NCBI RefSeq assembly: GCF_002736205.1
Contig: NZ_CP024091.1
Span: 2,911,555-2,975,554 of the forward strand
DNA from: Pedobacter ginsengisoli
Lineage (GTDB): Bacteria; Bacteroidota; Bacteroidia; Sphingobacteriales; Sphingobacteriaceae
Direction: 5' to 3'
DNA length: 64,000 nucleotides
Positions 24,329 through 33,647 of the stretch are shown here, piece after piece; positions within the stretch are counted from its first letter, which is position 1; each line of letters opens with the position of its first letter. Made by a program: the position numbers and the translations under genes. The notes beneath the pieces are model-generated. The model was not told the DNA's origin, did no database searches, and saw only the letters and a program-made list of their open reading frames with translations.

Positions 24329-25561
24329 ATGGAAATTCAAAAGCTTATTGAGCAAGCCAATCGGCTTTTAATAGAAGCAAGGTATTCGAGTAGCAGAATC
24401 TACACCTATAATTGGTTGTGGAAGAAAGGCATCCTCGCGTATATGTTATCACGGGGTCTGTTGGACTATGAGGAGAGCATCGGCAATGATTTCGTGCTGA
24501 CGTGCCATGATGGTTTCAGTGTTACACTCCATCATCGTGACATTGTCAAGAGTGTTGATGTATTAACCCGCGTGTTGTTGAACAACAATCTCGGAGGAAG
24601 AATGCATTGTGCGGTACAATTCCCATTAAGGGGTGAAATTGGGGAGGCCGCGAATCAGTACCTCGATTTTTTGAAATCCCGGCGTATTAACGAGAAGAAA
24701 ACTCTCCAGCGTTACAAAAAGTCTATTAGCAACTTCATAGAATATCTGCTTGAGAATGGAATAAACAACCTTTCCGGCATAACTGAAGAGGCAATAACAC
24801 AGTATGTTGAGAGCCGCGAACATCAACGGAAGGAATATATCGATAACACAAGGCGCTTTCTTTCGTTCCTTTTTCGGAAAAAGGTTCTTTCCAGGGACTT
24901 TTCACGTATGCTGAGCTCACTAGGCAATAGGTTCAAGCGCACGAAAGTTCCTTCGTTTTATTCCCAGGATGAAGTACGGAAGATAGAGCAATCGATATCC
25001 CTTTCGAACAATGTCGGCAAACGTAATTATGCAATGGTGTTATTGTGTTCCCGGCTTGGGCTCCGTGTATCTGATGTGTCCAATTTGAGCTTCAATAACA
25101 TAGATTGGGAAAACAATAAAATAGCCCTTGTACAATATAAAACAGGAAATCCATTGACCCTGCCGCTGTTATCCGTAGTTGGCAATGCGATTATAGACTA
25201 TCTACGGTATGCCCGTCCAAAGTCCATGTCCGAGAAGGTGTTCCTGAGCTGTCGGCCACCGTACAGGGAACTTGATGGTGGAGCCGTCCATTCTGCAATC
25301 CTTACTGTTTTTATGTCATCCGGAATAGATTTCGGGGACAGACACCGTGGAGGACATGCCCTAAGGTTCAGTCTGGCCCAAAGGATGCTGGATAAATCAA
25401 CACCTATACCGATCATATCGGAAACTTTGGGCCATTCGAAAGCAGATACCACCAGAACCTATATACGGATTGACCTATCACATATGCTGGAATGCGTATT
25501 GGAAGTGCCGGAACCAAAGGATTACTTTTATATGCAGAAAGGGGGATGGCTCTATGACTAA
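24329..25561 (+). CDS. Tyrosine recombinase A of the RIT element
   Basis: 410 residues. An N-terminal unit of about 100 residues, a SAM-like core-binding domain (RINEKKTLQRYKKSISNFIE) and a C-terminal catalytic domain with the Arg in SRLGLRVSDVSNL, HALR (GGHALRFSLAQRM), LGHSKADTTRTYIR carrying the catalytic Tyr. All key residues are present. It is the first of three genes; the ATG of the second lies within its last codons (25554). In RIT elements all three recombinases are thought to act together. Confidence 0.88.
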   Translation: MEIQKLIEQANRLLIEARYSSSRIYTYNWLWKKGILAYMLSRGLLDYEESIGNDFVLTCHDGFSVTLHHRDIVKSVDVLTRVLLNNNLGGRMHCAVQFPLRGEIGEAANQYLDFLKSRRINEKKTLQRYKKSISNFIEYLLENGINNLSGITEEAITQYVESREHQRKEYIDNTRRFLSFLFRKKVLSRDFSRMLSSLGNRFKRTKVPSFYSQDEVRKIEQSISLSNNVGKRNYAMVLLCSRLGLRVSDVSNLSFNNIDWENNKIALVQYKTGNPLTLPLLSVVGNAIIDYLRYARPKSMSEKVFLSCRPPYRELDGGAVHSAILTVFMSSGIDFGDRHRGGHALRFSLAQRMLDKSTPIPIISETLGHSKADTTRTYIRIDLSHMLECVLEVPEPKDYFYMQKGGWLYD

Positions 25562-26558
25562 CCCGTTCAACTACCAAGGACCTCTTTCTCCATATATGAA
25601 AGCCCTTATCCGCATAAAAGAATCCTGCGGGTTCAATGTGATATCCACAAAGTGGACATACAAAGAGTTTGATGAGTTCACCGTTCATTACGGTCTAAGG
25701 GAACCTGTCATTACGAAAGATCTGATAGTTGCTTGGTCAACGTCCAGGATGAATGACTGTAGCAGGACATTCTATGGAAAATGTTCCAAACTGTCACAAC
25801 TTGCCAGATATATGAATGAGCAGGGAGCTAAATCATATATAATGCCCTTGCCAAAATGTGTTAATGACCGTGGCTTTACGCCCTATATCTTCACGGAAGA
25901 GCAGATGCTGGCAATATTCCATGAATCTGATAGCCTATTGCGTGAAAGTCACAGGAAGGATGACCCGATCATATCGGTGCCCTGCTTGATCAGGCTTTTG
26001 TACAGTACGGGTATAAGGATCACGGAAGCCATTTCATTGAGGAACAAGGATGTGGACCTGGACAGGAATATCCTAAAAGTCGGAACGTGGAGCAGTACCA
26101 AAAATGGTGAAGAACGTTTGGTCCCGATATGTGACAGCCTAAAGGAAAATATCCTGAAATACCTGCATTATCGGAGCATGGTACCGGTAGAGGGCATATC
26201 TGCCCCTGACCACCCGTTCCTCATGAAATTAAACGGCACGGCACTATCATCTGCCAATGCCTACAACTGGTTTAGAAAGATATATACAAAATGTGGAATT
26301 GTATATAGGGGTGAACGCTTTGGCCCACGTGTACATGATCTTAGGCATACCATGGCAACACACTCTCTAGCGAAGATGGTAAAGGGTGGTATGGACATAT
26401 ATTCCGCCCTGCCTTTGTTGTCAGCTTGCCTTGGACACAGGTCCCTTCATTCCACTGAAGGGTATGTAAGACTCACCTGCCAAGAATACCCCGAATTATT
26501 GGATCAGTGCACCACTCTCAATGACTTTATATATCCTAAAAACGATGGCAACGAATAA
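25554..26558 (+). CDS. Tyrosine recombinase B of the RIT element
   Basis: 334 residues from the ATG at 25554 (MTNPFNYQGPLSPYM), chosen because it overlaps the preceding stop, while the longer frame has an unlikely N-terminus. Catalytic residues: Arg in YSTGIRITEAISL, HDLR in VHDLRHTMATH, and LGHRSLHSTEGYVRL with the Tyr. It overlaps the third gene by 14 bp. Intact. Confidence 0.88.
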   Translation: MTNPFNYQGPLSPYMKALIRIKESCGFNVISTKWTYKEFDEFTVHYGLREPVITKDLIVAWSTSRMNDCSRTFYGKCSKLSQLARYMNEQGAKSYIMPLPKCVNDRGFTPYIFTEEQMLAIFHESDSLLRESHRKDDPIISVPCLIRLLYSTGIRITEAISLRNKDVDLDRNILKVGTWSSTKNGEERLVPICDSLKENILKYLHYRSMVPVEGISAPDHPFLMKLNGTALSSANAYNWFRKIYTKCGIVYRGERFGPRVHDLRHTMATHSLAKMVKGGMDIYSALPLLSACLGHRSLHSTEGYVRLTCQEYPELLDQCTTLNDFIYPKNDGNE

Positions 26559-27573
26559 CATAGCAAAGTATATTACAGCATTCTTGGGAGAATATCTCCC
26601 CCACGAACGGAATGTTAGTCCAAATACGATATCTGCATACCGTGATTCTTTTGTCTCCTTCTTTTCATTCCTGAGGGACGAGCAACAACTAAAGGTCGAG
26701 AAGGTGACATTGTCGGACATTAACAGAGACAATGTACTGGAATATCTGCGATGGCTGGTTGAGAAGAATGGTAATAGCATTGCAACCCGTAACAACAGAT
26801 TGGCAGCGATACATTCCTTTGTGTCGTATCTTCAATATGACAGCATAGAGTATCTGGATCAATGGCAAAGAATCTTGGCAATCAGAAATCTGAAAAAAAT
26901 GCATCCAACTCCAGTACACTATACAAAAGAAGGAGTAAAACTGCTACTGGCGCAGCCGGATTATACAAACAACAGGGAACTGAGACACGTGGCTATACTT
27001 GCGCTGATGTATGACACGGGTTGTCGGGTACAGGAATTGGCAGACCTTACAATAGAATCATTGCAGATACAGTATACACCATTCTCTATCAAGGTGTATG
27101 GGAAAGGACGAAAAGTGAGGATAGTACCTATCTCAGAACATGTAGTTGAAATACTCATGAAATATATGGACCGGTACAATATTGATTGCGGGATAAATAT
27201 GAAAAGACCTATCTTCTGGAATAGTGCCGGTAAAAAACTTACCAGAGCGGGAATCACTTATATCCTGAAAAAATATGCAGATATGGCCCGGGCACACAAT
27301 CCTCACCTTATACCTGATGTAACTAGTTGTCACCAGCTAAGGCACAGCCGGGCGATGCATCTGTTGCAATCCGGCGTAAATCTTATTTGGATCAGGGACT
27401 TGCTGGGCCACACTTCCATCCAGACCACAGAGGTTTATGCCAGAGCAGATTCTAAACAAAAAAGAGAGGCAATAGAAAGGGCATCAGAATGTCTTACTCC
27501 TTCTATACCTAATGGAGAATGGGTTGATAACAGAAACTTGATAACTTGGCTGAAAGAGTTCGGTAAAAGGTGA
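26545..27573 (+). CDS. Tyrosine recombinase C of the RIT element
   Basis: 342 residues from the ATG at 26545 (MATNNIAKYITAFLGEY). XerC/D-like: core-binding domain with RNVSPNTISAYRDSF, catalytic Arg in DTGCRVQELADL, HQLR in CHQLRHSRAMHLL and LGHTSIQTTEVYARAD with the nucleophilic Tyr. Intact. The inverted repeat lies 70 bp after its stop. Confidence 0.88.
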   Translation: MATNNIAKYITAFLGEYLPHERNVSPNTISAYRDSFVSFFSFLRDEQQLKVEKVTLSDINRDNVLEYLRWLVEKNGNSIATRNNRLAAIHSFVSYLQYDSIEYLDQWQRILAIRNLKKMHPTPVHYTKEGVKLLLAQPDYTNNRELRHVAILALMYDTGCRVQELADLTIESLQIQYTPFSIKVYGKGRKVRIVPISEHVVEILMKYMDRYNIDCGINMKRPIFWNSAGKKLTRAGITYILKKYADMARAHNPHLIPDVTSCHQLRHSRAMHLLQSGVNLIWIRDLLGHTSIQTTEVYARADSKQKREAIERASECLTPSIPNGEWVDNRNLITWLKEFGKR

Positions 27574-27643
27574 TTATTATGGAAAGTCTAAATGTAAAGT
27601 AATAACGCAATAGATTATTTATCCTTATATCTTGCAATGGACT

Positions 27644-27671
27644 TTCCATAACCATATTGTGGTCATAACCA
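27644..27671 (-). repeat. Right terminal inverted repeat of the RIT element
   Basis: 28 bp, exact reverse complement of 24181-24208. The istB reading frame resumes directly after it. Confidence 0.85.
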
Positions 27672-28100
27672 ATGGCATCAATGCGGTGGGCATTGTGCAC
27701 AATCCGGTCTAAGATGGCATCCGCAATCGTTTTATCACCTATCATATCAAACCAGGCGCTTACCGGCAACTGAGAAGTAATAATCAGCGACATCTGCTCA
27801 TGCCTGTCTTCAATGATCTCCATGAGCATCGCCCTGGAGGGGGCATCCAAAGGATGCAAACCAAAATCATCCAAGATCAGCAATTCGGATCGCTCAATTT
27901 TCAACATCTCCTTGGTATAACTGTTATCGGCCTTCGCCTGCTTCAATCTGGTGAACAACTTAGGGGTACTCCAATACAGCACCTTATACTCGTTCGCACA
28001 GGCCTGATGTCCCAAAGCTGAAGCAATATAACTTTTACCGATGCCGGTGGGGCCAGTAATCAAAACATTCTCATGCTTATCAATACCGTCGGAAAAATCA
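27672..28100 (-). pseudogene. istB: IstB (IS21-family helper ATPase), truncated at both ends
   Basis: The minus-strand frame reads HENVLITGPTGIGKSYIASA (Walker A), LLILDDFGLHPLD (Walker B), DRHEQMSLIITSQLPVSAWF (sensor) and RIVHNAHRIDAIG, then enters the RIT element. About 95 N-terminal residues are missing at the junction with the serine recombinase near 28090-28100; no istA is present. The C-terminal 17 codons lie at 24096-24150. The longer open frame to 27509 is read-through into the RIT element. Confidence 0.85.
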
Positions 28101-29494
28101 TCTATGAAGATTATTCCGCCAAAACCTTCATGCGCCCCGAATGGAGCCAGCTGGTCAACGAGATCAAAAAAACAAAAGGCAAAAATCTCAATTTCATCAT
28201 CTTCACCAAATGGGATCGGTTCAGCAGGAACACCATGGACGGATACAACATGATTAACTTTCTAACTGGCTATGGCATCATCCCCATTGCGATTGAACAG
28301 CCACTCGACTTAACAGTACCGGAACAAAAACTCATGCTGGCCGTTTACCTACCCATGCCCGAAGTCGAGAATGACCGGCGAGGACTAAATGTAAAGTATG
28401 GCATGAGAAGGGCCAGAAAAGGAGGCCGCTGGATGGGGCCAGCGCTACCAGGCTATAAAAACAAGGTCAGAGAGAATGGGGTGAAATACATCGCACCCGA
28501 CGGATTACAAGCCAAACTTATGACCTGGGTATTTGAGTCCATCGCAAAAGACATCTACCCTACTGAACACATCTGGGCGCTCGCTAAACGCCAAGGATTA
28601 AAATGCAGCAGGGTCAGCTTCTGGAACGCCGTTCGCAATCCCTGCTACTGCGGTAAAATCATCGTACCTAAGTTTGGCGATGAAGACATGCATTTGGTAG
28701 CCGGATTGCATGAACCATTGGTATCAGAAAAAATATTCTATCAGGCACAGGATGCCATGGATGGCAGGAAAAGAAATCAGTATGTAAAAGTCCGGGCACC
28801 AGAAGACCTTTCACTCAGGGGCTTCCTGATCTGCCACAAATGTGGCCGCATCTTAACAGGAAGCGCTTCACAGGGCAGGCATCAACTTTATTACTACTAC
28901 CATTGCAAAAGACCATGTAACGTCAGATTCAGATGTGATGCAGTCAACCATTATTTTGAAGGCTTTCTCAAAAATTTTGTCCCCAGGCCGGGTATGGCTC
29001 AACTGTTCAGGCAAGTCGTATGCGATACCTATGATGACAGTGCCAGCTTCCTTGAAAACGATAGGTCTACCTTCATTAAGAAAATCACAGATTACAACCT
29101 TAGGATCACCAGGGCACGTGAATTACTGCTCAACGACACGATCTCCTCAGATGAATATAAACAACTTAAAAACGAAGCAGAAGAAGGCATTTTGAGAGCT
29201 GAAGCTGAGATTAAAGAATTGGATCAAAAAATACAATTAGACCGGGATATCTATGCCGCAGTGGACGAATCATTAGAAAGCCTTAAAACCTATCCAAATT
29301 ATTTTTAGAGGCCGATATTGAAGGACGGCAATATATTGTTGGTTCGATTTTCCCTGAAAAAATTCGTTTTTGACGGAGCGATAAATCGAACCGCCCCGAT
29401 GAACCTGACCTTCCGTCTTATCTATCACATTAACAACAGCTTACAAGCCAAAAAAAAGGAGTTAGCTCTCGTAAAAGAACTAACTCCAGTTTAG
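28091..29494 (+). pseudogene. Large serine recombinase, N-terminus lost, two C-terminal frameshifts
   Basis: From about 28091 the frame shows IIYEDYSAKTFMRPEWSQL, FTKWDRFSRNTMDGYNMI, EQPLDLTVPE and EVENDRR, the later part of a resolvase catalytic domain, then a recombinase domain, a zinc ribbon (CHKCGRIL, then CKRPC) and a coiled coil. The first 50 or so residues, including the catalytic Ser of the RVS motif, are absent, replaced by istB sequence. After the stop at 29308 similarity continues in other frames (EADIEGRQYIVGSIFPEK, then FDGAINRTAPMNLTF) to 29494. Not functional. Confidence 0.85.
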
Positions 29495-29851
29495 TACTCT
29501 ATGCCATATTGAGATCGAAAAAATTTAAAGAAGATTTAATCAAAATAGCCAAATTACCTATTCGTAAAGAAGTCATGGATCGTATTCAATCTAAAGGGCA
29601 GCAGTAATTATAATTTAAGCAATCAACTATGAATTTAATAAGAGTAAAAGATGACCTCTCCTTTACTCTTATCTATTACATTTCATCCTTATTTGAAAAC
29701 TAAATTAATTCGGCCACCAATTTCTTCTATGAAATACGTAATCCGAAATAATAAGATTGTCTTTTTAATTAAAGTCAATCCATTATCAGTCTAGTTTTCT
29801 CCATTTGCAGATTGCTGACTTTGCATTAGTGGGTTACTTGGCAGCTAACTT
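29495..29851. other. Gene-free stretch with gene-end remnant and hairpin
   Basis: An open tail at 29509-29607 (KFKEDLIKIAKLPIRKEVMD) ends in TAA and may be the C-terminus of a lost gene. A stem at 29638-29672 (ATAAGAGTAAA, CTTTACTCTTAT) sits in a 29-bp segment repeated at 31406. A further inverted repeat, GGAGTTAG with CTAACTCC at 29458-29487, overlaps the recombinase end. Nothing else was seen. Confidence 0.5.
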
Positions 29852-30241
29852 TTACTGTTTTTTATAAGAAATCGTTAACGCCCTATCTTTTAATTCCAAC
29901 TCTTTGTCAGTCAATTTGATAATTTCATATTTGGTCGTGTCCAAACTAGATGAACCATTGCCAATACTTTCAGCCACCAAAATCAATTTACCATCCTCTT
30001 TCCACCATTTTTTATAGACCAATGTTGCCATATTAATGGATTTTGCTGTTCCATCATTACTAATTGTAACCCCTTGAACTTCATTCTTGTTAATGGGATT
30101 GGGCTCAACCCATGAACCTATTAACAGGTTCTTGTTATTTTCTGTTTCATATTGTCCATCACCCTGTGCATTTTGCTTGGATGTTTGGGTACATGAGGTA
30201 ACTACTACCAGCATTACACCTAATAGGGCATTTCTCTTCAT
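29852..30241 (-). CDS. Lipocalin-like lipoprotein
   Basis: 129 residues with a lipobox (VVVTSCTQ). The mature part reads LIGSWVEPNPINKNEVQG, GTAKSINMATLVYKKWW and KYEIIKLTDKELELKDR, the GSW opening and beta-hairpin pattern of the small lipocalin-like lipoproteins common in Bacteroidota. These bind unknown ligands in the envelope. Monocistronic, with no clear promoter match. Confidence 0.8.
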   Translation of the reverse strand: MKRNALLGVMLVVVTSCTQTSKQNAQGDGQYETENNKNLLIGSWVEPNPINKNEVQGVTISNDGTAKSINMATLVYKKWWKEDGKLILVAESIGNGSSSLDTTKYEIIKLTDKELELKDRALTISYKKQ

Positions 30242-30486
30242 AGTTTCGTTATTCTATTTTTAATTAATGTTAATTAGAATTTACTTCGTATAGCTTATTT
30301 GCATACTGTTGTGGAGATTTCCTTAATTCAGGCTTTTCCTTGTTCCTTTAAGGGCGATTGGGGCCATCAATTGTCTTCTTTTCATTTATTTATCTTTAAA
30401 GAGTTTTATGGAATAGTATTAAAAAATATTTGTTTGGTTACTTGATTACCCTATTATAAAGTGTATGTCATCTGTGAGGCAGCTCT

Positions 30487-30864
30487 TCACCGTTCTCTCA
30501 ATCTATACCCGGCCTGTGTCAATATTCTATCCAACAGAATAAGGCTGCCTGGGCCAATGCTTCTGATTATCTTCAATTGGTTTAAAGTATATCTTTCGAC
30601 AAAAAACACTATTGAGACATCTTCAGTAGACGAAAATGGTAATTTCCTATCACTTTTTTCGGATTCCAAAAATAATCGAACTGCATCAATTATCCTGTTG
30701 GTAGCATGCCTTCGTAGCAATTCCAATATACTGCTATTAACATCACTGGCGATTGGGGCGTTTAAACTATTTTTTTCATCCGGTCCCTCCTTTCGAATTT
30801 GTCGGTGAAAAATATTGACTTTTTCTAGAGCATCCAGAAATTCATCATAACTAATCTTATCCAT
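30487..30864 (-). CDS. Hypothetical protein with helix-hairpin-helix-like C-terminus
   Basis: 125 residues, soluble and charged. The last 35 residues, YTLNQLKIIRSIGPGSLILL and on to LTQAGYRL, have the spacing of the RNA polymerase alpha C-terminal domain or other helix-hairpin-helix units (R-x-IG-x-x-S-L-x-x-L). This could give DNA binding. The N-terminal half is helical and unassigned. The opposite-strand frame over the same region has no protein-like features and was rejected. No neighbours suggest a pathway. Confidence 0.6.
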   Translation of the reverse strand: MDKISYDEFLDALEKVNIFHRQIRKEGPDEKNSLNAPIASDVNSSILELLRRHATNRIIDAVRLFLESEKSDRKLPFSSTEDVSIVFFVERYTLNQLKIIRSIGPGSLILLDRILTQAGYRLRER

Positions 30865-30895
30865 TGGTAAACTTTATAAATACACACAATAATCA

Positions 30896-31279
30896 TTAAT
30901 ACCAACATTGACAGAGCCTGGACTTACTTGTGTCAAAAATGCCATGCAATGTTTCTGTATTCAGGATGGTCCCATTCTCGACCTTCCATTCAGCATCTGG
31001 CAACGCATGCCAGCTATTAAGATTTTTATGATTAAACAAGTGGCGCCAACCGCGGGACTGTTTTATTGGATCTTTGACAACTGAAAGTTTACCATTTAAC
31101 CTTGATGGTATAGGTTTCTCTTTTTCACCAACTGTAATATCCCAAAGGCCGCGTAAATTTTTCGGACTCAGTTCTGTTTTAACCCTTACATACCTGGTTT
31201 TTCCTGAAGCCAATAATGATTCAGCAGAATCTGGCTTCAGGAAACTGCTCGTGTCAAATAAAAAGAGATTTTTATGCAT
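30896..31279 (-). pseudogene. Truncated protein with start of a DUF1080 (3-keto-disaccharide hydrolase) domain
   Basis: A 127-codon frame. Residues about 75-115, GWRHLFNHKNLNSWHALPDA followed by WKVENGTIL, match the opening of DUF1080/3-keto-disaccharide hydrolase domains. The domain should run for about 180 residues but the frame ends after SRLCQCWY. The N-terminal part (LFDTSSFLKPDSAESLLASG) has no signal peptide and may be the end of another protein. Interpreted as a gene fragment from glycan-degrading machinery. Confidence 0.5.
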
Positions 31280-31405
31280 AATTTTCTGTTAACAACATGA
31301 ATACTGTTTTTTTAATTAATCAGTGCTTGAGGAGCCTTTTACCTCAGCACTTAGGGAGTAAAGAAATTAAAGAGGCTATTAAAACTAAAAGGCGGTCAAT
31401 AGCCC

Positions 31406-31463
31406 TTTAAGCAATCAATTCTGAATTTAATAAGGGTAAAAGAACAGTCATCTTTTACCCTTA
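31406..31463 (-). terminator. Terminator of the SusCD operon inside a duplicated segment
   Basis: Perfect 13-bp stem (31431-31443 TAAGGGTAAAAGA with 31451-31463), 8 bp after the last stop of the operon. The preceding 31406-31434 repeats 29614-29642 with two or three changes. Two weaker stems (31321-31352 and around 31372-31402) lie upstream. Confidence 0.75.
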
Positions 31464-31470
31464 TAGCATC

Positions 31471-32571
31471 CTACTTATCCAATTCGTAAAGCTTGATATA
31501 GGTAAGCTTAAAAGTTTGATCACTCTGAATCATTGTAGATACAAAACCAAAAGTTACATTAGATGGTGTGGCCACTTTAAAATTGGTAGTAAAATTAAGT
31601 GGAGCATTCCCGTTAGATTTGGTATAACCTAAAACATCTGGATTGCTCTCCACCTTATCAACATCCGGTATTTCATTGCCTTTTGCAATAACGGTATAAA
31701 ACTGATCTTTGAATTGATAATCATGGAAAAAGAGCGTATAAAAATACTCACCTACGGGAAGTGGAAGTAAAGCAGTCTGTTGTATCTTACCATTTACAAT
31801 ATCAGGTTCCCCACCCCAAGATTCCATAGACATACTATTTCCTTCCCATTCGTCCCAGCTGCCCATGCCACCATCACGTTGTCTCACTGCAGCATTCACT
31901 CTCCAATTAGCAACAACACCCCATCTGCTACCGAATCGTTCTGAAGTAGCAAATTTAGGCCCGACATTAAGCAAGTACTTAGATGTTACATCAACCACCG
32001 TTCCATTACTTGTTACCAATTTTTTCACTGTAAATACCGAACCTTTTTCTGTTGTTACAGTAAGCTTAGCGGTATATAATTTACCGGGGCCATACTCTTT
32101 AATTGGAGCTGCTACTGTAGTTGAATCTGAGTCATCCCCAAAATTCCAGGATAAACTTTTCACCTTTACATTTGCTGATTTCACACTAAACTTAACTTTG
32201 TTACTACCTTGACTTTCAGCTATAAAATTTATGGCCTTATCAGGGACGATCATCACACGCATCACCTTTTTCGCTATTGATCCATCCTCTGATATCGCTG
32301 ATAGGTTAACGTCAAAAGTATCTGCCCTAGCAAATACGTGACTTGGAGCAATTTCAGTAGAAATACCGTCATCTCCAAAGCGCCATTCAAGTCTCTTATA
32401 ATTCTTCGAGTTATTCTTGAAGTCGAAGGTGAATGCATCGTCCCCTGGAACGACTTCAAAATCAACAAGTGGTGGATTTCCTTCGGTCGGTCCAGGTACT
32501 ATGTCCATATTTTTAACACAAGAAGTAAAAATAATTGTGCTTAATAGTAACGTAAAAAGTTTGTTCATACT
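31471..32571 (-). CDS. PKD-domain lipoprotein of the utilisation locus (SusE/F-like)
   Basis: 366 residues from the ATG at 32571 (MNKLFTLLLSTIIFTSC, lipobox TSC); an upstream ATG at 32586 overlaps the previous gene by 4 bp. Two PKD-like domains follow (RFGDDGIS..PSHVFARADTF at about 40-120, and SWNFGDDSDSTT at about 130-205), then a DUF5013-type C-terminal domain of about 160 residues. Such proteins display glycan-binding modules on the cell surface. Last gene of the 17.7-kb operon. Confidence 0.85.
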   Translation of the reverse strand, partial: SMNKLFTLLLSTIIFTSCVKNMDIVPGPTEGNPPLVDFEVVPGDDAFTFDFKNNSKNYKRLEWRFGDDGISTEIAPSHVFARADTFDVNLSAISEDGSIAKKVMRVMIVPDKAINFIAESQGSNKVKFSVKSANVKVKSLSWNFGDDSDSTTVAAPIKEYGPGKLYTAKLTVTTEKGSVFTVKKLVTSNGTVVDVTSKYLLNVGPKFATSERFGSRWGVVANWRVNAAVRQRDGGMGSWDEWEGNSMSMESWGGEPDIVNGKIQQTALLPLPVGEYFYTLFFHDYQFKDQFYTVIAKGNEIPDVDKVESNPDVLGYTKSNGNAPLNFTTNFKVATPSNVTFGFVSTMIQSDQTFKLTYIKLYELDK

Positions 32572-32582
32572 ATTTTTCTTTC

Positions 32583-33617
32583 TCATGAGTTGAATTTTCT
32601 ATTTAGTACATTAAACTGGGGTTTATTAAGTAAGGGTAACCATATTGTATATTTATTTGCAGCAATGATACTGGCGGGATCAATCAACAAGACAACGGTC
32701 CTGTTAACCGGATCCACAACATGCTTGCTACTACCAGTTAACTGAACCACCAATGCGATTTTATTATTTCTGTATTTCAACAATGTTTCTGAAGGAATGG
32801 TGAGGTCTAATTTACCTGTACTACTGATTTGATCTACTGTTACCTGAGCGGGCATTTCAAACTCTCCTGTCTTCATCATCACTGCATTTTGAGGAATAAC
32901 CCCTTTTGATTTCAGGACTGCAACAGTATCACTATTAATAGCTACATCAACGGTAAAGGATCTCGAGGGTACCCCCGATAGGGATACATCTAGAGGGATA
33001 CCAATTGAAGCTACGCTTGGCAAATAATTACTTGTTCCTGAAACTTCCAATTTGCCCCCACCTCCATTTTTAATTGAGATTGCATGCATTTCGGTGGCTG
33101 ATATAATTCCCCTTGGGTCTATAGAAATGATCCCAATGTTTTTTTCCTCGTTGATGGTATTGCCTTTGGTAACCTCGCTCAATTTCAATGCGAAAGCTAC
33201 TTTTTTACTGGTAAAATAAAATTTTTCCAAGTCAGAGACACTTACTAGTACATCAAATACGGCATTAGTTGAGCCGAAAGGTATGACCACTGTTTCCGGG
33301 ATAAATATTGATTCTACTGGCATGGCCAATGTATTTGGCAGTAAATCTCCAGTAATTGCATTGGTAATTGCATCCCCATCCAGCTCCAAATGTGCATCAA
33401 AAGCCTGAGTTGCGCTACCGGAAAGCTGAATCTCAACCGGTATCCTCACAACCTCTACATCTTTTTTTATTTGTCCTGTTTGTCCCTTTATAGAAACATT
33501 TGTTGAAGCACCTTTCTTACTTGCAAAGTTCTCCAGTTCATCCTGTTTACAAGATTGTAAAAAGATGATTAATATTAGAACAAGGCATTTATAAATATTA
33601 CTGTTTTGTTTCTTCAT
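32583..33617 (-). CDS. DUF1735 (BT_3987-like) repeat lipoprotein
   Basis: 344 residues from the ATG at 33617 (MKKQNSNIYKCLVLILIIFL, lipobox QSC); a longer start at 33647 would directly abut the upstream stop. Two copies of the DUF1735 pattern are visible, VRIPVEIQLSGSATQAFDAH and IGIPLDVSLSGVPSRSFTVD, each about 130 residues. DUF1735 domains occur in SusE-position or surface glycan-binding proteins. Overlaps the PKD lipoprotein gene. Confidence 0.82.
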   Translation of the reverse strand: MKKQNSNIYKCLVLILIIFLQSCKQDELENFASKKGASTNVSIKGQTGQIKKDVEVVRIPVEIQLSGSATQAFDAHLELDGDAITNAITGDLLPNTLAMPVESIFIPETVVIPFGSTNAVFDVLVSVSDLEKFYFTSKKVAFALKLSEVTKGNTINEEKNIGIISIDPRGIISATEMHAISIKNGGGGKLEVSGTSNYLPSVASIGIPLDVSLSGVPSRSFTVDVAINSDTVAVLKSKGVIPQNAVMMKTGEFEMPAQVTVDQISSTGKLDLTIPSETLLKYRNNKIALVVQLTGSSKHVVDPVNRTVVLLIDPASIIAANKYTIWLPLLNKPQFNVLNRKFNS

Positions 33618-33647
33618 TATCTTACATTTAATATATCCTACATTCAT

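Larger units (their letters stand above)
24181..27671 (+). mobile_element. Recombinase-in-trio (RIT) element inserted in istB
   Basis: A 3.5-kb unit with three overlapping tyrosine recombinase genes in the same direction, bounded by 28-bp perfect inverted repeats (24181-24208 and 27644-27671, starting GGTTATGACC). The flanks are two halves of one istB frame: 27672 onward ends with HRIDAIG and 24150 continues ESMRK. This is the known RIT organisation. Extra copies of GTTATGG or CCATAAC lie at 24268, 24282, 24324 and 27583. Target duplication, if any, is no longer than about two bases and uncertain. Confidence 0.85.

Noticed and set aside
27509..28063. Full 184-codon IstB frame
   Set aside because: The last 54 or so codons are read-through into the inverted repeat and end of the RIT element; the real istB tail is at 24096-24150.
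30187..30199. GGTAACTACTACC resembling the shared operator
   Set aside because: It lies inside the start of the lipocalin-like lipoprotein gene, has a different arm spacing and is not placed upstream of a -7 element.
30461..30808. 115-codon plus-strand frame
   Set aside because: Opposite to the 125-codon minus-strand gene, which has a better amino-acid composition and an alpha-CTD-like tail.
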